Source: Nocardia vinacea
GTDB taxonomy: Bacteria; Actinomycetota; Actinomycetes; Mycobacteriales; Mycobacteriaceae
NCBI RefSeq assembly: GCF_035920345.1
Contig: NZ_CP109149.1
Location: forward strand, 8,494,001-8,558,000
Reading direction: 5' to 3'
Length of the DNA: 64,000 bases
Shown here: positions 54,301 through 64,000 of the stretch, one piece after another
Numbering within the stretch: the stretch's first letter is position 1
Layout: each line of letters begins with the position of its first letter
Notes under the pieces: model-generated
The model's input: only the letters and a program-made list of their open reading frames with translations
Database searches by the model: none
What the model was told of the DNA's origin: nothing
Made by a program: the position numbers and the translations under genes

Positions 54301-57300
54301 GCACCCGGTGTGGTGTCCGGTCGTGTCGTGACGGGGTCGACAGGTTTCGTCTTCTCCGGTCAGGGTGCGCAGTGGGCTGGTATGGCCGCCGGGCTGCGGA
54401 CCGCCTATCCGGTGTTCGCCGATCACTTCGATGCGATCGTCGCCGAGCTGGATCCGCTGCTGGGGCAGTCGGTTTCGCTGAGCACGGCGCTGGCGGACGG
54501 TGAGCTGGTCGATCGGACGGTGTTCGCGCAGGCGGGGTTGTTCGCGTTCGAGGTGGCGCTGTTCCGGCTGCTCGAATCGTGGGGTGTGCGTGCGGATGTC
54601 CTAGCCGGCCATTCGATCGGTGAGATCGCTGCCGCGCATGTGGGCGGAGTGTTGTCCCTGGCGGATGCCTGTGTGCTGGTGGCCGCGCGTGGCCGGTTGA
54701 TGCAGGTGCTACCCGCCGGTGGCGCGATGGTCGCCGTGGGTGCCTCCGAGCTCGATGTGCTGCCGCTGCTGGTGGCCGGTGCGGTGTCGATCGCGGCGGT
54801 CAACGGCCCGTCGTCGGTGGTGCTGTCCGGTGTCGAAGCCGATGTCCTCGCCGTCGCTGAACAGTGCGCCGAACAGGGATGGCGCACACACCGATTGCGG
54901 GTCTCGCACGCTTTCCACTCGGCCTTGATGGAGCCGATGCTGGCCGAATTCGCCTCGGCGATCGAGGGTTTGACCTTCGGCCGACCCAGCATCCCGTTGG
55001 TGTCGACGGTGACCGGGGCCCGGATCACCGATGAGATGTCGGATCCGGCGTATTGGGTCGGCCAGGTCCGCGACACTGTGCGGTTCGCCGACGCGGTCGC
55101 CACGATGGCTGGTTCCGGTGTGTCCAGGTTCGCCGAGGTCGGCCCCGACGCTGTGCTGACCCCGATGATCGCGCAGACCCTCGATACCGGGGAAGGCGTG
55201 GCCGCAACCGTGGCCGCGCTGTCGCGTCGGGACCAAACCGATGTGGCCGCGGTGCCGACCGGCCTGGCCAGGTTGTTCGTCGCGGGCGCTGACCTCGACT
55301 GGGCGGGCCTGTACGCCGGTACCGGAGCCCGCCGAATCGACCTGCCCACCTACGCTTTCCAGCGTCGGCGGTACTGGATGTCCGAGGGGTCCGCCGGCGG
55401 CGATGCCCGGGCAATGGGTCTGGTGGCGACCGCCCATCCGCTGGTATCGGTCGTGGTATCGCAGCCGGACTCCGAGGCGATGATCCTGACCGGTCGCCTG
55501 TCGGTGCAGACGCATCCGTGGTTGGCCGATCACCTGGTGCTGGGGACCGTATTGTTCCCCGGCACCGGATTCGTCGAGCTGGCCCTGTACGCGGGGGAGC
55601 GGGTCGGCTGCTCGACGCTGGACGATCTGGTGCTGCGGGCCCCGCTGGTGTTGTCGGAGTCCGACGGGGCCGCGGTGCGAATCGTGGTCGATCCCGCGGA
55701 CGAGACCGGCCGGCGCGGGGTGCGGATCTTCTCCAGCCCGGACGGGGACGCCGATGCGGCGTCGTCGTGGCTGCTGAATGCCGAAGGCGCGCTTGCCCCG
55801 AGCGCGGCCGTGCCAGCCGTGGATCTCGCGGCGTGGCCGCCGGTCGGCGCGCAGGTTTTGAACGTCGATGGTGTCTACGACGAGCTGCTCGATGCCGGGT
55901 ACGGGTATGGCCCTGTCTTCCAGGGCCTGCGGGCGGCGTGGCAGCGCGGCGACGAGGTGTTCGCCGAGGTCACCCTCCCGGACCCGCAGGACGGCCAGGG
56001 TTTCGGGCTGCATCCGGCGCTGCTCGATGCCGCGCTGCATGCGCTGCGGCCGGCCGGCCACCTGCGCGCAGAGGGCGCCGGCCCGGAGTTGCCGTTCGAG
56101 TGGTCGGGTGTCACGGTGTACGCGGCGGGGGCCGGTGCGCTGCGGGTGCGGTTGACCCGGGTGGGTGACCATGCCGTGGCGGTGGATCTGGCGGATTCGA
56201 CCGGAGCCGCGGTGGCGACGGTGCGGCAGCTTGCGTCCCGGCCGATCGATCCCGCGCAGCTCAGCACCGGTGCGTCCGTTGCACGCAGCGCCGTATTCCA
56301 GGTCGAGTGGACACCGATCTCGGTGTCCGGCACCGGAATCGATGCGGTGTCGTGGGCGGATCTGGGTGACGAGGTGCCCGCCGCGGTGGTGCTGGACTGT
56401 CCGGCGGGTAATGAGCCGGACACGGTTCGGGCCGCGACTCACGGTGTGCTGCAGGTGCTGCAGTCGTGGCTTGCCGATGAGCGGTTCGGCGAGTCGGCGT
56501 TGGTGGTCCGGACCAGCGGTGCGGTATCGGTTGCCGGGGAAGACATTACGAATCTGGCCGGTGCTGCCGTGGCCGGTCTGGTCCGTACGGCCCAAGCGGA
56601 GAGTCGTAGCCGGATCGTGGTGGTGGACAGCGATTCCGACATCGGCGGCCTGCTGGGCGGAATTCTGGCTGCCGAGGAACCGCAGGTGGCGGTGCGTGGC
56701 GGGCAGGTCTTCGGTGCGCGACTGGTCCGGGCGACCCCCTCGTCGGCCACCGGCTTGTCCTTCGCTCCGGACGACACGGTCCTGATCACCGGTGCCAGCG
56801 GCTATCTCGGTGGGTTGTTCGCCCGGCATCTGGTGGCCGCGCGCGGTGTTCGCCGTCTGTTGTTGCTGAGCCGGCGCGGTGGATCCGCCCCCGGCGTAAC
56901 CGAACTGCGGGACCAGCTGCAGCAACTCGGTGCCGAGGTCGAGTTCGCCGCGTGTGACGTCGCCGACCGTGCCGCGCTGGCCGCGGTGCTGGCCGCTATC
57001 CCTGCGGACCGTCCGCTCGCCGGTGTGTTCCATACGGCTGGTGTGCTCGATGACGGTGCGATCGCCGCGCTCACCCCGGAGCGGATGGACGCGGTCTTGC
57101 GGCCGAAGGTCGATGCCGCCCTGCATCTGGACGAGCTGACCGCCGATCTGCCGTTGCGGGCGTTCGTGCTGTTCAGTTCGGCGGCCGGCACCTTCGGCAA
57201 TCCAGGGCAGGGCAACTATGCCGCGGCCAACGCCTGTTTGGATGCGGTGGCGTTGCGCCGCAAGGCATCCGGGCGTAACGGGCAGTCGCTCGCGTGGGGT

Positions 57301-60300
57301 CTGTGGGGCGCGGACGGGGGGATGGGCGCGGAGCTCGGCGACACCGAGCGGCGCCGGATGTCTCGATCGGGCATGCTGCCGCTGACGGCAGAACAGGGTC
57401 TGGCGCTGTTCGACGCTGCTTCCGGAATCGATGCGGCCGCTCCCGTGCTGGCCCGTCTCGATCTGGACGGCATCCGCACCGGGGGGTCTGCCACGGCCCT
57501 GCTGTCCGCCCTGCTTCCTGCTCGCCGTCGGACGGCTTCGGGCGGCGCTACCGCGCTGCGTTCTCGTTTGGCCGCTACTCCCGACAGCGAGCGCCTGGGT
57601 GTGCTCGTGGAAACCGTTCGCGGTCAGGTCGCGGCGATTCTGGGCCACCGGAACGCGAATGCGATTGCACCCGAGAGGGCATTCAGCGATCTGGGCTTCG
57701 ATTCGATCTCCGCGGTCGAGTTTCGCAATGCCCTCGCGACCGTGACGGGCCTGCGGTTGCCGGCGAGTTTGGTGTTCGACTATCCGTCGCCTCAGGCGCT
57801 GGCCGAATACCTGGCCGGCGAGTTCGCCGACGACCAGGGCTCGGCAACAGCTGTTCGCGCAGCGCTGCAGACCCGCAACCGTCAGCTCGACGAACCCATC
57901 GCGATCGTGGGTATGGCGTGCCGGTATCCGGGTGGGGTCGGTTCGCCCGAGGAGCTGTGGAATCTGGTTGCGACGGGGACGGATGCGGCGTCGCAGTTCC
58001 CCGTGAATCGTGGTTGGGATGTCGATCGTCTCTACGATGCGGCCGGCGAGAAGCCGAACAGCACATACACCCGTGAGGGTGGATTCCTCCATGCCGCAGG
58101 TGAATTCGATCCGGCGTTCTTCAATATCAGCCCGAACGAGGCCGCGGTGATGGATCCGCAGCAGTTCCTGCTGCTGGAGACCTCATGGGAGGCGTTCGAG
58201 CGGGCCGGTGTCGACCCCGGCGCGTTGAAGGGCAGCCGGACCGGTGTGTGGGTCGGCATGATGTATCACGACTATCCGGCCAACGCGAACGCGGGATCTA
58301 TTGCCTCGGGACGGGTTTCGTACGTCTTCGGGCTGGAGGGGCCGTCCGTCACGGTGGATACGGCGTGTTCGTCGTCGCTGGTGGCCATGCATTCGGCCGC
58401 GGCCTCGCTGCGGTCGGGCGAATGTGATCTGGCGTTGGCCGGTGGTGTCACCGTCATGGCCACCCCGGAGACGTTCATGGAATTCAGCCGGCAGCGCGGG
58501 CTGTCGGCGGACGGCCGGTGTAAGTCGTTCTCCGACACCGCCGATGGTGTCGGCTGGTCGGAAGGTGTCGGCATCCTGGTGCTGGAGCGGTTGTCCGACG
58601 CTCAGCGCAACGGTCATCGGGTGCTTGCGGTGATGACCGGTTCGGCGGTGAATCAGGATGGTGCGTCGAATGGTTTGACCGCGCCGAACGGTCCCTCGCA
58701 GCGGCGGGTGATCGGGCAGGCGCTGGCCAATGCCGGGATCGCGCCGACCGAGGTGGATGTGGTGGAAGCCCACGGCACCGGTACCACGTTGGGTGATCCG
58801 ATCGAGGCCCAAGCCGTCTTGGCTACCTACGGGCAGGGTCGGGATGCGGATCGTCCGCTGTGGCTCGGATCGTTGAAGTCCAACATCGGCCACGCTCAGG
58901 CCGCGGCGGGTGTCGGTGGTGTGATCAAGATGGTCATGGCGATGCGGCACGGAGTGCTGCCGCGGACGCTGCATGTCGATGCGCCCAGTTCCAAGGTTGA
59001 TTGGTCCGAGGGCCATGTGCGGTTGTTGACCGACTCGGTGACGTGGCCAGCAGTAGCTCGACCGCGTCGTGCGGGTGTGTCGTCGTTCGGTATCAGCGGC
59101 ACGAATGCGCACATCATTATCGAACAGGCCCCGGCTGTGGAGCCGGAGCCGGTGGTCGCCGTTCCGGCCGGCGGATTGCTGCCGTGGGCGGTCTCTGCAC
59201 GCAGCGGGCAGGCTCTTGCCGGTCAGGCCGAGCGGCTGGCATCCCATGTCGTTGATCAGGACCTGGATCCGGTGGATGTCGGTTTCTCGTTGGCGTCCAC
59301 GCGTGCGGTGTTCGATCATCGTGCGGTCGTCTTGGCCGGGGACCGTGATGGGCTGCTGGCGGGTGTGCGGGCGTTGGGGCGCGCCGAATCCCTTCCGGGT
59401 GTGGTGTCCGGCCGGGTGGTGGCGGGTTCGACGGGTTTGGTGTTCTCGGGTCAGGGTGCGCAGTGGGCTGGTTTGGCGGCCGAGCTGCGGACTGCGTATC
59501 CGGTGTTCGTCGAGCACTTCGATGCGATTGTCGGGCAGCTGGATCCGCTGCTGGGGCAGTCGGTTTCGCTGACCACGGCGCTGGCGGACGATGAGCTGGT
59601 CGACCGGACGGTGTTCGCGCAGGCGGGTCTGTTCGCGTTCGAGGTGGCGTTGTTCCGGCTGCTCGAATCGTGGGGAGTCCGGGCCGATGTGGTGGCCGGT
59701 CATTCGATCGGTGAGATCGCTGCCGCGCATGTGGCCGGGGTGTTGTCGCTCGAGGATGCGTGTGTGTTGGTGGCTGCGCGTGGTCGTTTGATGCAGGCGT
59801 TGCCTTCTGGTGGGGCGATGGTTGCTGTCGGGGCGTCTGAGGCCGACGTGACGCCGCTGCTGGGCGATGTCGATGGGGTGTCGATCGCCGCGATCAATGG
59901 TCCGGCGTCGGTGGTGCTGTCCGGCGCTGAGGACGCGGTCCAGGCCGTTGTCGACACCTGCGTGGAACATGGTTGGCGCGCGCATCGATTGCGGGTTTCG
60001 CATGCTTTCCATTCGGCCTTGATGGAGCCGATGCTGGCCGAGTTCGCCTCGGTGATCGAGGGTTTGGCATTCTCACTCCCGAGCATCCCGTTGGTGTCGA
60101 CGGTGACCGGTGCCCGGATCACCGATGAGATGTCGGATCCGGCGTATTGGGTCGGTCAGGTCCGTGACACGGTCCGGTTCGCCGACGCGGTCGTCGCGAT
60201 GGCAGATCTGGGTGTGTCCCGGTTTGCCGAGGTCGGCCCCGACGCGGTGCTGACCCCGATGATCGCGCAGATCGTCGACTCCGGGCAGTTGCCCGTGACT

Positions 60301-63300
60301 CCGGCGATCGTGCCCTTGGCGCGTCGGGGTCGGGCCGATGCGCCCATGGTGTTGGGTGGGGTGGCCGCCTTGTTCGTGTCCGGCGCCGACGTGAAATGGT
60401 CCGGTCTCCACGCCGGAGGTCAGCGAATCGACCTGCCCACCTATGCCTTCCAGCACGAGCGGTTCTGGCTCGATCCCCGGCAGATGCTGGCGAAGTCGTG
60501 GCTGGGAGCCGAACTGGGCGGAGTCGGCTCGGCCGGGCTGGACGCGGTGGAGCATCCGCTGCTGGGTGCGATGGTGTCGCATCCGGAGTCGGGTGAGGTG
60601 AGTTTCACCGGCCGGTGGTCGGTGGACTCGATGGAGTGGCTGGCCGACCACAGCGTGCTCGGCACCGTATTGCTGCCGGGCACCGGGTTCGTGGAGCTGG
60701 CGAGCTACGTCGGCGGCGTCCTGGACTGCGAGATAGTGGATGAGCTTGTCCTGCATACCCCGTTGACGATGCTTGCCGAAGGCAGCGTCGCGGTACAGGT
60801 CGTGGTGGCCGGCGCCGACGAAGCCGGTCGCCGCCGGCTGACTGTGCATTCGCGGCAGACCGCCGAGGGGCCGTGGTTGCTGCACGCCGAAGGCGTGCTC
60901 GCACCGGGCGAGACGGCGGCAGATTTCGATCTGGCCGTGTGGCCGCCTGCGGGTGCACAGCCGACTCCCCTCGCGGGCATCTACGACGAGTTGTTCGACC
61001 TCGGGTACGGCTACGGCCCGTTCTTCCAGGGTCTGCAGGCGGCGTGGCGGCGTGGTGACGAGTTGTTCGCCGAGGTCGCGCTGCCGGATCCGCAGGACGG
61101 CAACGGCTTCGGAGTTCATCCGGCGTTGCTCGACGCAGCGCTGCATGTCGGTATCGTGCACGGTCTTCGGGATGGTGTCGGTGATTTCCCGGCCCTGCCG
61201 TTCACCTGGAACCGTGTGGTGTTGCACGCCGCAGGCGCCGCCGCGGTGCGCGTCCGAATCGTGGTCGACGGCACCAGGTTCACCGTGCAGCTGGCCGATG
61301 ACCAGGGGCACCCGGTGCTGTCGGTCGGTGCGCTGGTGTCCCGACCGGTGTCGGCCGATCGCCTGGGCGCCGACCATGCCGCGCAATCCCTCTTCCGCGT
61401 GGAATGGAGCACTGTTGCCCCGCCTGCGACGCCGACGGAGCCCGGCCGGCTGGCTGCGCTCGGCTGGGGCCGAAGTTCCGGTGCGGTACGGGGCTTCGGT
61501 GATCTCGCGGAGCTGATCGCCGATCTGGATGCGAACCCGGAGGCGGTCGTTCCCGAGATGGTGCTGCTGGAGAGCCCATTCGATGACGCGGCGCCACCGC
61601 AGGCCGCACGCCGGGTGGTGACCCGGCTCTTGGACACGGTCCAGGGCTGGCTGGCTGAAACCCGTTTCGCCGGTTCCCGTTTGGTGGTGTCGACCAGACA
61701 CGCTGTGGCCGTTGCCGATTCCGATTCGGTGCGGCTGGACCAGGCGCCCGTCTGGGGGCTGGTGCGCGCCGCGCAGGCGGAGCACCCGGGTCGATTCCAG
61801 CTCCTGGACCTGGACGGCGACCATGACCCGATCGCGATCGCGACCGCGGCGATGGCTGCGGAACCGGAAGCCGCTCTGCGTGGGCAGGAGGTGCTGGTCC
61901 CGCGCTTCGGCCGCCACACACCCGATGTGATCGCTCGGCCGATCGAGCCGGGCACCGTCCTGGTGACCGGTGGCACCGGCGGTCTGGGTGCGGTGATCGC
62001 CCGGCATCTGGTGACCGAACACGGTGTGCGCCACCTGCTCCTGACGTCCCGGCGGGGTCTGGGTGCGCCCGGCGCCGCCGAACTGCGCGATGAGCTCGTC
62101 GAGCTCGGTGCGCAGGTCGCGGTCGCCGTCTGCGATGTGTCGGATCGGGCCGCGGTAGCCGCACTGCTGGACGGCATCTCGGCCGAGCATCCGCTCGTGG
62201 GCGTCGTGCATGCGGCCGGAATCGCGGACAACGGTGTGATCGAGTCGATGACACCGGACCGGCTCGGGAATGTCTTCGGGCCCAAGGCCGATGCCGCGTG
62301 GCATCTGCACGAGCTCACCCGCGACGCCGCGCTGTCGCTGTTCGTACTGTTGTCCTCGGCGGGCGGGCTGGTCCTGGCTGCCGGTCAGGCCAACTACGCT
62401 GCGGCGAACGTCTTCCTCGACGCCCTCGCGGCGCATCGTCGCGAACTCGGATTGCCTGCTACCGCAATTGATTACGGTCTGTGGGCGCGATCGAGCGGAC
62501 TCGGCGCCGAGCTGTCCGAGGACGACTTCGATCGGATGCGAAGGCTGGGTTTCCCGCCGTTCACCGAGGCCGAAGGCCTGGCGTCGTTCGATGCGGCCAT
62601 CGCCACCGAGACGGCCCAGGTAGTGGCGCTGCGGGTCGACGCGGCCGTGCTGCGCACCCGGGGCGAGCAGATCCCCGCCCTGCTGCGGGCGATCGCACCC
62701 GCTCCCGTGCGCCGGGCGACTCGGACCGCGGCTGGGCAGGCATTCGCGCAGCGGCTGGCCGGGCTCTCCGACACCGATCGTGCCGCCGCACTGCTCGATC
62801 TCGTCCGGGCCACTGCCGCAGACACTCTCGGGCACGCCTCCGGCGCTGCCGTCGAACCCCAGCAGGCTTTCCAGCAGCTCGGGTTCGACTCGTTGAGCGC
62901 CATCGAGTTCCGCAACAAGCTCAATACCGCGACCGGTCTGCAACTGCCGGCCACGCTGATCTTCGATTACCCCAACCCACAGCTCGTCGCCGACTTCATC
63001 GATTCCCAGTTCACCGGCACGAGCCAGGACATCGAAATCACCACCGGCACAGCCGTCGGCGACGACCGGATCGCCGTGGTGGCGATGGGCTGTCGCTACC
63101 CGGGTGGAGTCGCGTCGCCGGAGGATCTGTGGCGGCTGGTTACGTCCGGTGGGGAGACCACCGGAGAGCTGCCGGACGATCGGGGCTGGGATATCGAGGG
63201 CATCTACGATCCCGAGCCCGGCAAGGCGGGTAAGACCTACACGCGCCATGGTGGATTCCTGTACTCCGCAGCAGATTTCGACGCGGACTTCTTCGGGATC

Positions 63301-64000
63301 AGCCCGAACGAGGCGACGGTGATGGATCCGCAGCAGCGGGTGCTGCTGGAGGTTTCCTGGGAGGCGCTGGAACGCGCCGGTGTCGACCCGGCGGTGCTGC
63401 GAGGCAGCTCGACCGGCGTGTTCACCGGCGTGATGTACCACGACTACGCACAGGGTGCGGGCACCGGTAACAACGCGGGCGGCAGCCTGGTCTCCGGTCG
63501 TATCGCCTACACGCTGGGCTTGGAAGGTCCTGCGGTGTCGGTGGATACGGCGTGCTCGTCGTCGCTGGTCGCCCTGCATCTGGCCGCGCAGTCGCTGCGG
63601 TCGGGCGAGTGCGATCTGGCGTTGGCCGGTGGTGTGGCCGTGATGTCGGCACCGGACATGTTCCTCGAATTCAGTCGCCAGCGGGGGTTGTCGCCCGACG
63701 GTCGCTGTAAGTCCTTCGCGGACGCGGCCGACGGTGTCGCCTGGTCCGAGGGCGCGGGTGTGCTGGTGCTCGAGCGGTTGTCCGACGCCCGGCGCAACGG
63801 TCATCGGGTGCTCGCGGTGATCGCGGGTTCGGCGGTGAATCAGGATGGTGCGTCGAACGGTTTCGCCGCGCCGAACGGCCCGTCGCAGCGGCGGGTGATC
63901 CGCCAAGCCCTCGCGAATGCCGGGGTCTCGCCGGTCGACGTCGATGCGGTGGAGGCGCACGGCACCGGTACGACGCTGGGTGACCCGATCGAGGCACAGG
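42337..64000 (+). CDS. Giant type I modular PKS: modules 4-7 complete, module 8 begins; open at window end
   Basis: ATG 42337 opens a frame with no stop to the last base (7,221 residues visible). It starts 52 nt after the previous stop, behind GGAAGGA. The N-terminal docking helix ([21 protein letters not shown]) resembles that of the preceding protein. Four full KS-AT-DH-KR-ACP modules follow, with KS Cys at 206, 1933, 3646 and 5344, AT Ser at 660, 2377, 4093 and 5790, DH His at 964, 2686, 4399 and 6105, KR Tyr at 1550, 3259, 4961 and 6687, and ACP Ser at 1717, 3424, 5123 and 6852. The KS of module 8 has Cys at 7073. Every AT has GHSIGE and HAFH (malonyl), and there are no ER domains. Modules 5 and 7 resemble each other, and the module 8 KS resembles that of module 6. 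The total number of modules and any thioesterase lie beyond the window. Confidence 0.95.
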   Translation, partial: MVDDNKHLDYLKRLTVDLRQTRRRLREVEDQKFEPIAVVGVACRYPGGVASPEDLWNLVSDGVDAVGEFPADRGWDVDGLYDPDPQARGKSYTRSGGFLYDAAEFDAEFFGISPREALAMDPQQRILLETSWEALERAGIDPSTLRGSDTGVFAGASNGEYADLLHAGPVDLRGYLLTGTTGSVVSGRVAYALGLEGPAVSVDTACSSSLVAVHLAAQSLRSGECAMALAGGVTVMGSPGMFVEFSRQRGLAADGRCKSFAASADGTGWSEGAGMLVLERLSDAQRHGHRVWAVIRGTAINQDGASNGLTVPNGPSQQRVIRAALANGRLSTDDVDVVEAHGTGTVLGDPIEAHALLATYGQDRDPERPLWLGSLKSNIGHSVAAAGVGGMIKMIMAMRHGVMPPTLHVDEPTPRVDWSTGAIELLTRKRDWPEEADRPRRAAVSSFGISGTNAHVILEDVSAGEPAESEPGTNPASSGSTVAVAVPWVVSAKSEASLRAQAARLHEFVVADPAVSVSEVAHSLISTRTLFAHRAVVVGDDRTELLRRLATVAAGEPGPGVAVGSGAASRVGVMFAGQGSQRAGMGQQLYGRFPVFAEAFDQVCAQLDPLLGLSLRDAISSGTELEQTRLTQPALFAVEVALYRLLESWGVTADVVFGHSIGEIAAAHVADVLSLADACTLVAARGRLMQELPTGGAMLAVQAGEQEITALLDGVDGVDVAAVNGPAAVVISGRVEVVDVLAEQLRERGRRVKRLRVSHAFHSSLMEPMLARFAEVVATLRFDPPRIPVISTVTGAVADPGLWCSPQYWVDQVRRPVRFADAVAAAWADGVDTFMEVGPDSVLSAMTAECLPEAATAVAVLHPERDEPAEILAAVARLFVRAVPVRWNAVLADPNPASVELPTYAFDRRRFWLEPALGAAGVESVGLGAMGHPLLGAVVSEAKSGDVLLTGRLSVATQPWLADHAVAGSVLLPGTGFVELALRAGAEAGYPVIDDLTLQAPLLLPASGGVRIQVVVGGPGPEFAQRPISIYSRSEHDPDGQWVLNARGQLTTLDDTAAPASETWPPPAATDLDVASAYTALSARGYEYGPAFQSVRALWRRGAEVFAEIAIDADSGARAEGFGIHPALLDGALQAGLLAGVVDNAAGQPDSPFTVAAGQVVLPFSWESVALHSAEASVLRVRLITTGSSVSLHAADEQGQPVLSGSVTPRPMRLEQLAAGASGTADPVLEVVWSPVESDSPAVDSGSVRWDRLDPEAAVPPVVVVEAGAKWSEASGTDVVATTHAEVARVLEVVQAWLSEDRFAMSTLLVATRGAVAVADEDLTDLAGAAVWGLVRTAQTEDPGRIVLVDTDTDVDQSVAATVVAVGEPQVVLRDGITHTARLTRPAPIESPSAADDAFGAGTVLITGGTGGLGAVVARHVVAEHGVRSLLLVSRRGPRVEGIVALCAELEQLGAQVRVVACDVTDADAVAELLAGIPAQWPLTGVIHAAGVLDDGVIASLTTQRVDTVLAPKVDAAWHLHQATADLELAAFVVFSSISGTVGGPGQGNYAAANAFLDGLVAHRRARGLAGQSLAWGPWARSGGMAGQLGEVDLARMSRAGFTAIPDESALAGWDAVLERGNAHAVIATIDTATIRAQAEAGLLPPLLRALAPAVRRSAALSTVGSSLRQRLSGLDAGRQRQAVLDTVRTHIAAVLGHDSASAIDPDRAFQDLGFDSLGAVELRNRLKTATGLSLAAAVVFDYPTPQVLAAHLTDELTGTGHNVAVTAAKAFDGEPIAIVGMACRYPGGVRSPEELWQLVVTGTDATSEFPVNRGWDTERLYDPTGETPHTTYTRSGGFLHAAGEFDPAFFNISPNEAALMDPQQFLLLETSWEAFERAGVDPALLRGSATGVFAGMMYHDYPVNANAGSIASGRISYVFGLEGPSVTVDTACSSSLVTMHLAAQSLRSGECDLALAGGVTVMATPETFVEFSRQRGLSPDGRCKSFSDTADGVAWSEGAGVLVLERLSDARRNGHDVLAVIAGSAVNQDGASNGLTAPNGPSQRRVIRQALANAGVSPVDVDVVEAHGTGTTLGDPIEAQALLATYGQERVADRPLWLGSLKSNIGHAQAAAGVGGVIKMVMAMRHGLLPQTLHVDQPSTKIDWSEGHVRLLTEPMAWPEVDRPRRAGVSSFGISGTNAHLIIEQAPVSAVESVPEVRTVPAVPWMLSARSGEALAAAAARLASHVVDHDPIDVGFSLASTRSVFEHRAVVVAEDRVGLLAGVRALGRSEAASGVVTGRVVPGSTGVVFSGQGAQWAGMAAELRAAYSVFGEHFDAIVAQLDPLLGQPVSLDVALSDEDSVDRTVFAQAGLFAFEVALFRLLESWGVRADVVAGHSIGEIAAAHVAGVMSVEDACVLVAARGRLMQALPSGGAMVAVGAAEADVLPLLDGGVSIAAVNGPSSVVLSGVEEAVQAVVDTCTERGWRTHRLRVSHAFHSTLMEPMLAEFASAIAGLTFGRPTIPLVSTVTGAQVVDEMGDPSYWVGQVRDTVRFADAVATMAGSGVSRFAEVGPDAVLTPMVAQTLGDATAVAVTRRDHADAVTVTSALAGLFVTGAEVDWAGIYAGSGARRIDLPTYAFQHERFWLDAKQMLAQSWLGAELGGVTALGLDAATHPLLGAIVPHPDSGAVSFTGRWSLDSVEWLADHSVLGTVLLPGTGFVELAGHVGGLLGCEVVDELVLHTPLTLTADGDVAVQVVVAAPDEAGRRRLSVHSRQTAAGPWVLHAEGVLVPGDGVADFDLVAWPPAGAQPLDVDGAYDELLDIGYGYGPFFQGLQAAWQRGDEVFAEVALPDPKDAKGFGIHPALFDAALHAAIVHGLRGGVEGFPALPFSWNRVVLHAAGAAAVRVRIVLQGDRFAVQMADEQGQPVLSVGALISRPVSADRLSADGVSDALFGVEWVAAAPSTASVEPDRVAVLGGHHGDLAALIADLDANPDSVVPDLVLLECPTHEGAPPEAARRVAMGVLGTVQRWLADSRFAGSRLVVLTRHAVAVADAEQVDLGQAPVWGLLRAAQAEHPGRFQLLDLDADGDSLAAAAAVATEPEAALRGTSAYVPRLRRHTPGSIVRLSEPGTVLVTGGTGGLGAVIARHLVAEHGVRHLLLTSRRGPDAPGAAELRAELTELGAEVTVAACDVSDRSALAALLDGISVEHPLVGVVHAAGTSDNGLVESITAERVDYVFGPKVDAAWHLHELTRDASLSLFVLVSSAGGLVLAAGQANYAAANVFLDALAAHRRSLGLSATAVDYGLWARSSGLGVELSEDDFDRMRRQGFPPLTEADGLALFDSAIATDTAQLVALRVDPAVLRTRGEQIPALVRSLAPAPVRRQSRTAAGQAFALELAGLSDADRARALLDLVRSVAAATLGHVSVDAVEPQQAFQQLGFDSLSAVEFRNKLNAATGLQLPATLVFDYPNAQVVAEFIGSQLTGAAAVEKPVISRVRTGDDPIAVVAMSCRYPGGVASPEDLWDLVTSGTDTTGEMPSDRGWDIEGIYDPEPGKAGKTYTRQGGFLYSAAEFDADFFGISPNEATMMDPQQRLLLEISWEALERAGVDPAVLRGSSTGVFTGVMYHDYAQRTGTGNGAAGSLVSGRVSYVFGLEGPSVTVDTACSSSLVALHLAAQSLRSGECDLALAGGVAVMGTPDMFLEFGRQRGLSPDGRCKSFSDTADGVGWSEGAGVLVLERLSDARRNGHDVLAVIAGSAVNQDGASNGFSAPNGPSQRRVIRQALANAGVSPTEVDVVEAHGTGTTLGDPIEAQALLATYGQERAADRPLWLGSLKSNIGHAQSAAGVGGVIKMVMAMRHGMLPKTLHADRPSTKVDWSEGHVRLLTEPVAWPDVDRPRRAGVSSFGISGTNAHLIVEQAPVTVPAEAQAAEPAPVPAARPWVISARSSEALAAQGARLASHVVDHDPLDVGFSLASTRAMFEHRAVVVADDRDGLLAGARALAAGTQAPGVVSGRVVTGSTGFVFSGQGAQWAGMAAGLRTAYPVFADHFDAIVAELDPLLGQSVSLSTALADGELVDRTVFAQAGLFAFEVALFRLLESWGVRADVLAGHSIGEIAAAHVGGVLSLADACVLVAARGRLMQVLPAGGAMVAVGASELDVLPLLVAGAVSIAAVNGPSSVVLSGVEADVLAVAEQCAEQGWRTHRLRVSHAFHSALMEPMLAEFASAIEGLTFGRPSIPLVSTVTGARITDEMSDPAYWVGQVRDTVRFADAVATMAGSGVSRFAEVGPDAVLTPMIAQTLDTGEGVAATVAALSRRDQTDVAAVPTGLARLFVAGADLDWAGLYAGTGARRIDLPTYAFQRRRYWMSEGSAGGDARAMGLVATAHPLVSVVVSQPDSEAMILTGRLSVQTHPWLADHLVLGTVLFPGTGFVELALYAGERVGCSTLDDLVLRAPLVLSESDGAAVRIVVDPADETGRRGVRIFSSPDGDADAASSWLLNAEGALAPSAAVPAVDLAAWPPVGAQVLNVDGVYDELLDAGYGYGPVFQGLRAAWQRGDEVFAEVTLPDPQDGQGFGLHPALLDAALHALRPAGHLRAEGAGPELPFEWSGVTVYAAGAGALRVRLTRVGDHAVAVDLADSTGAAVATVRQLASRPIDPAQLSTGASVARSAVFQVEWTPISVSGTGIDAVSWADLGDEVPAAVVLDCPAGNEPDTVRAATHGVLQVLQSWLADERFGESALVVRTSGAVSVAGEDITNLAGAAVAGLVRTAQAESRSRIVVVDSDSDIGGLLGGILAAEEPQVAVRGGQVFGARLVRATPSSATGLSFAPDDTVLITGASGYLGGLFARHLVAARGVRRLLLLSRRGGSAPGVTELRDQLQQLGAEVEFAACDVADRAALAAVLAAIPADRPLAGVFHTAGVLDDGAIAALTPERMDAVLRPKVDAALHLDELTADLPLRAFVLFSSAAGTFGNPGQGNYAAANACLDAVALRRKASGRNGQSLAWGLWGADGGMGAELGDTERRRMSRSGMLPLTAEQGLALFDAASGIDAAAPVLARLDLDGIRTGGSATALLSALLPARRRTASGGATALRSRLAATPDSERLGVLVETVRGQVAAILGHRNANAIAPERAFSDLGFDSISAVEFRNALATVTGLRLPASLVFDYPSPQALAEYLAGEFADDQGSATAVRAALQTRNRQLDEPIAIVGMACRYPGGVGSPEELWNLVATGTDAASQFPVNRGWDVDRLYDAAGEKPNSTYTREGGFLHAAGEFDPAFFNISPNEAAVMDPQQFLLLETSWEAFERAGVDPGALKGSRTGVWVGMMYHDYPANANAGSIASGRVSYVFGLEGPSVTVDTACSSSLVAMHSAAASLRSGECDLALAGGVTVMATPETFMEFSRQRGLSADGRCKSFSDTADGVGWSEGVGILVLERLSDAQRNGHRVLAVMTGSAVNQDGASNGLTAPNGPSQRRVIGQALANAGIAPTEVDVVEAHGTGTTLGDPIEAQAVLATYGQGRDADRPLWLGSLKSNIGHAQAAAGVGGVIKMVMAMRHGVLPRTLHVDAPSSKVDWSEGHVRLLTDSVTWPAVARPRRAGVSSFGISGTNAHIIIEQAPAVEPEPVVAVPAGGLLPWAVSARSGQALAGQAERLASHVVDQDLDPVDVGFSLASTRAVFDHRAVVLAGDRDGLLAGVRALGRAESLPGVVSGRVVAGSTGLVFSGQGAQWAGLAAELRTAYPVFVEHFDAIVGQLDPLLGQSVSLTTALADDELVDRTVFAQAGLFAFEVALFRLLESWGVRADVVAGHSIGEIAAAHVAGVLSLEDACVLVAARGRLMQALPSGGAMVAVGASEADVTPLLGDVDGVSIAAINGPASVVLSGAEDAVQAVVDTCVEHGWRAHRLRVSHAFHSALMEPMLAEFASVIEGLAFSLPSIPLVSTVTGARITDEMSDPAYWVGQVRDTVRFADAVVAMADLGVSRFAEVGPDAVLTPMIAQIVDSGQLPVTPAIVPLARRGRADAPMVLGGVAALFVSGADVKWSGLHAGGQRIDLPTYAFQHERFWLDPRQMLAKSWLGAELGGVGSAGLDAVEHPLLGAMVSHPESGEVSFTGRWSVDSMEWLADHSVLGTVLLPGTGFVELASYVGGVLDCEIVDELVLHTPLTMLAEGSVAVQVVVAGADEAGRRRLTVHSRQTAEGPWLLHAEGVLAPGETAADFDLAVWPPAGAQPTPLAGIYDELFDLGYGYGPFFQGLQAAWRRGDELFAEVALPDPQDGNGFGVHPALLDAALHVGIVHGLRDGVGDFPALPFTWNRVVLHAAGAAAVRVRIVVDGTRFTVQLADDQGHPVLSVGALVSRPVSADRLGADHAAQSLFRVEWSTVAPPATPTEPGRLAALGWGRSSGAVRGFGDLAELIADLDANPEAVVPEMVLLESPFDDAAPPQAARRVVTRLLDTVQGWLAETRFAGSRLVVSTRHAVAVADSDSVRLDQAPVWGLVRAAQAEHPGRFQLLDLDGDHDPIAIATAAMAAEPEAALRGQEVLVPRFGRHTPDVIARPIEPGTVLVTGGTGGLGAVIARHLVTEHGVRHLLLTSRRGLGAPGAAELRDELVELGAQVAVAVCDVSDRAAVAALLDGISAEHPLVGVVHAAGIADNGVIESMTPDRLGNVFGPKADAAWHLHELTRDAALSLFVLLSSAGGLVLAAGQANYAAANVFLDALAAHRRELGLPATAIDYGLWARSSGLGAELSEDDFDRMRRLGFPPFTEAEGLASFDAAIATETAQVVALRVDAAVLRTRGEQIPALLRAIAPAPVRRATRTAAGQAFAQRLAGLSDTDRAAALLDLVRATAADTLGHASGAAVEPQQAFQQLGFDSLSAIEFRNKLNTATGLQLPATLIFDYPNPQLVADFIDSQFTGTSQDIEITTGTAVGDDRIAVVAMGCRYPGGVASPEDLWRLVTSGGETTGELPDDRGWDIEGIYDPEPGKAGKTYTRHGGFLYSAADFDADFFGISPNEATVMDPQQRVLLEVSWEALERAGVDPAVLRGSSTGVFTGVMYHDYAQGAGTGNNAGGSLVSGRIAYTLGLEGPAVSVDTACSSSLVALHLAAQSLRSGECDLALAGGVAVMSAPDMFLEFSRQRGLSPDGRCKSFADAADGVAWSEGAGVLVLERLSDARRNGHRVLAVIAGSAVNQDGASNGFAAPNGPSQRRVIRQALANAGVSPVDVDAVEAHGTGTTLGDPIEAQ
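42436..47620 (+). other. PKS module 4: KS-AT(malonyl)-DH-KR(B)-ACP
   Basis: The DH has [10 protein letters not shown] and HPALLD (Asp1130). The KR has TGGTGGLG at 1407 and LDD at 1493-1495. It is close in DH-KR-ACP sequence to module 3 (for example [15 protein letters not shown] versus [15 protein letters not shown]), suggesting a shared origin, while its KS and AT differ more. Confidence 0.9.
47659..52740 (+). other. PKS module 5: KS-AT(malonyl)-DH-KR(no LDD)-ACP
   Basis: The KS has [21 protein letters not shown] and a shortened loop ([14 protein letters not shown]). The DH has [10 protein letters not shown] and HPALFD (Asp2847). The KR has TGGTGGLG (3116), but S3202-D-N3204 in place of LDD, no Trp at the A-type position ([15 protein letters not shown]), and DYGLW in place of AWGPW. 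The catalytic Tyr3259 and Asn remain, so reduction is likely, with uncertain stereochemistry. Confidence 0.88.
52786..57830 (+). other. PKS module 6: KS-AT(malonyl)-DH-KR(B)-ACP
   Basis: The DH has [10 protein letters not shown] and HPALLD (Asp4564). The KR has a variant nucleotide loop TGASGYLG (4818) and LDD (4904-4906). The ACP has GFDSISAVE. Catalytic residues are complete. Confidence 0.88.
57892..63010 (+). other. PKS module 7: KS-AT(malonyl)-DH-KR(no LDD)-ACP
   Basis: It is close to module 5 in every domain, including the NANAGS KS loop, the [14 protein letters not shown] linker and [12 protein letters not shown] in the KR. The LDD position reads A6630-D-N6632; Tyr6687 is intact. The DH has [10 protein letters not shown] and HPALLD (Asp6266). 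Confidence 0.88.
63061..64000 (+). other. PKS module 8: KS domain only, cut by the window end
   Basis: The KS has Cys7073 in VDTACSSS and the loop [15 protein letters not shown], close to the module 6 KS ([15 protein letters not shown]). The sequence ends in the [14 protein letters not shown] region. The later domains are outside the window. Confidence 0.9.

Noticed and set aside
54709..58092. Very long minus-strand open frame (over 1,100 codons) opposite the PKS
   Set aside because: It is the antisense of modules 6 and 7 with Arg/His/Gln-rich, domain-free sequence, a product of high G+C at third codon positions. The same holds for minus-strand frames at 60073-63960, 48463-50703 and 58183-60012.

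Overview
The window looks like chromosomal DNA of a high-GC, mycolic-acid-type actinomycete, most likely Nocardia or a close relative. This is inferred from the mce gene end, a VirS/MymA-like divergent gene pair, a class A lipoprotein beta-lactamase, an actinobacterial initiator tRNA and overall composition. No species-level marker is present.

Positions 1-21.8 kb hold a patchwork of single genes: the 3' end of an mce gene, an anchored proline-rich repeat protein, an APH(6)-type kinase, a Fic-domain AMP-transferase, a DUF418 membrane protein, small membrane and HMA-like proteins, a VIT/CCC1 transporter, an AfsR-like SARP-NB-ARC-TPR regulator, a beta-lactamase, an AraC regulator divergent from a Baeyer-Villiger monooxygenase, a PHBH-fold monooxygenase divergent from a MarR regulator, a lipoprotein and a VOC protein. 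Decay is visible. A tetR/P450 pair and an nmrA/araC pair each lost their facing 5' ends and shared promoter, and a GMC oxidoreductase survives only as a C-terminal stub. A complete IS200/IS605 element (tnpA, tnpB, omega-RNA region) sits at the very 5' end of the beta-lactamase gene and appears to supply it with a new start codon.

An initiator tRNA-fMet with a strong terminator (21.9-22.0 kb) and an AT-richer, apparently gene-free stretch (22.0-22.9 kb) separate this patchwork from the second half.

From 22,882 to the end of the window is one modular type I polyketide synthase locus in three collinear genes on the + strand: a 4,620-residue protein (KSQ loading module plus modules 1-2), an 1,847-residue protein (module 3), and a giant protein still open at the window edge after 7,221 residues (modules 4-7 plus the start of module 8). 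The first two genes overlap by ATGA and the third follows 52 nt later. Docking coiled coils at the termini fit this order. All seven complete extension modules are KS-AT-DH-KR-ACP with malonyl-type ATs and no ER, so the visible line should build an uninterrupted conjugated polyene starting directly at the starter unit. Notable details are a KSQ domain (Cys replaced by Gln) paired with an AT that has WPGH at the specificity motif, a tandem 36-bp in-frame repeat inside the module 2 AT, KRs without the LDD motif in modules 5 and 7, and a module-pair duplication (5-6 copied as 7-8). I cannot name the product. Termination, tailoring and transport genes must lie beyond the window.
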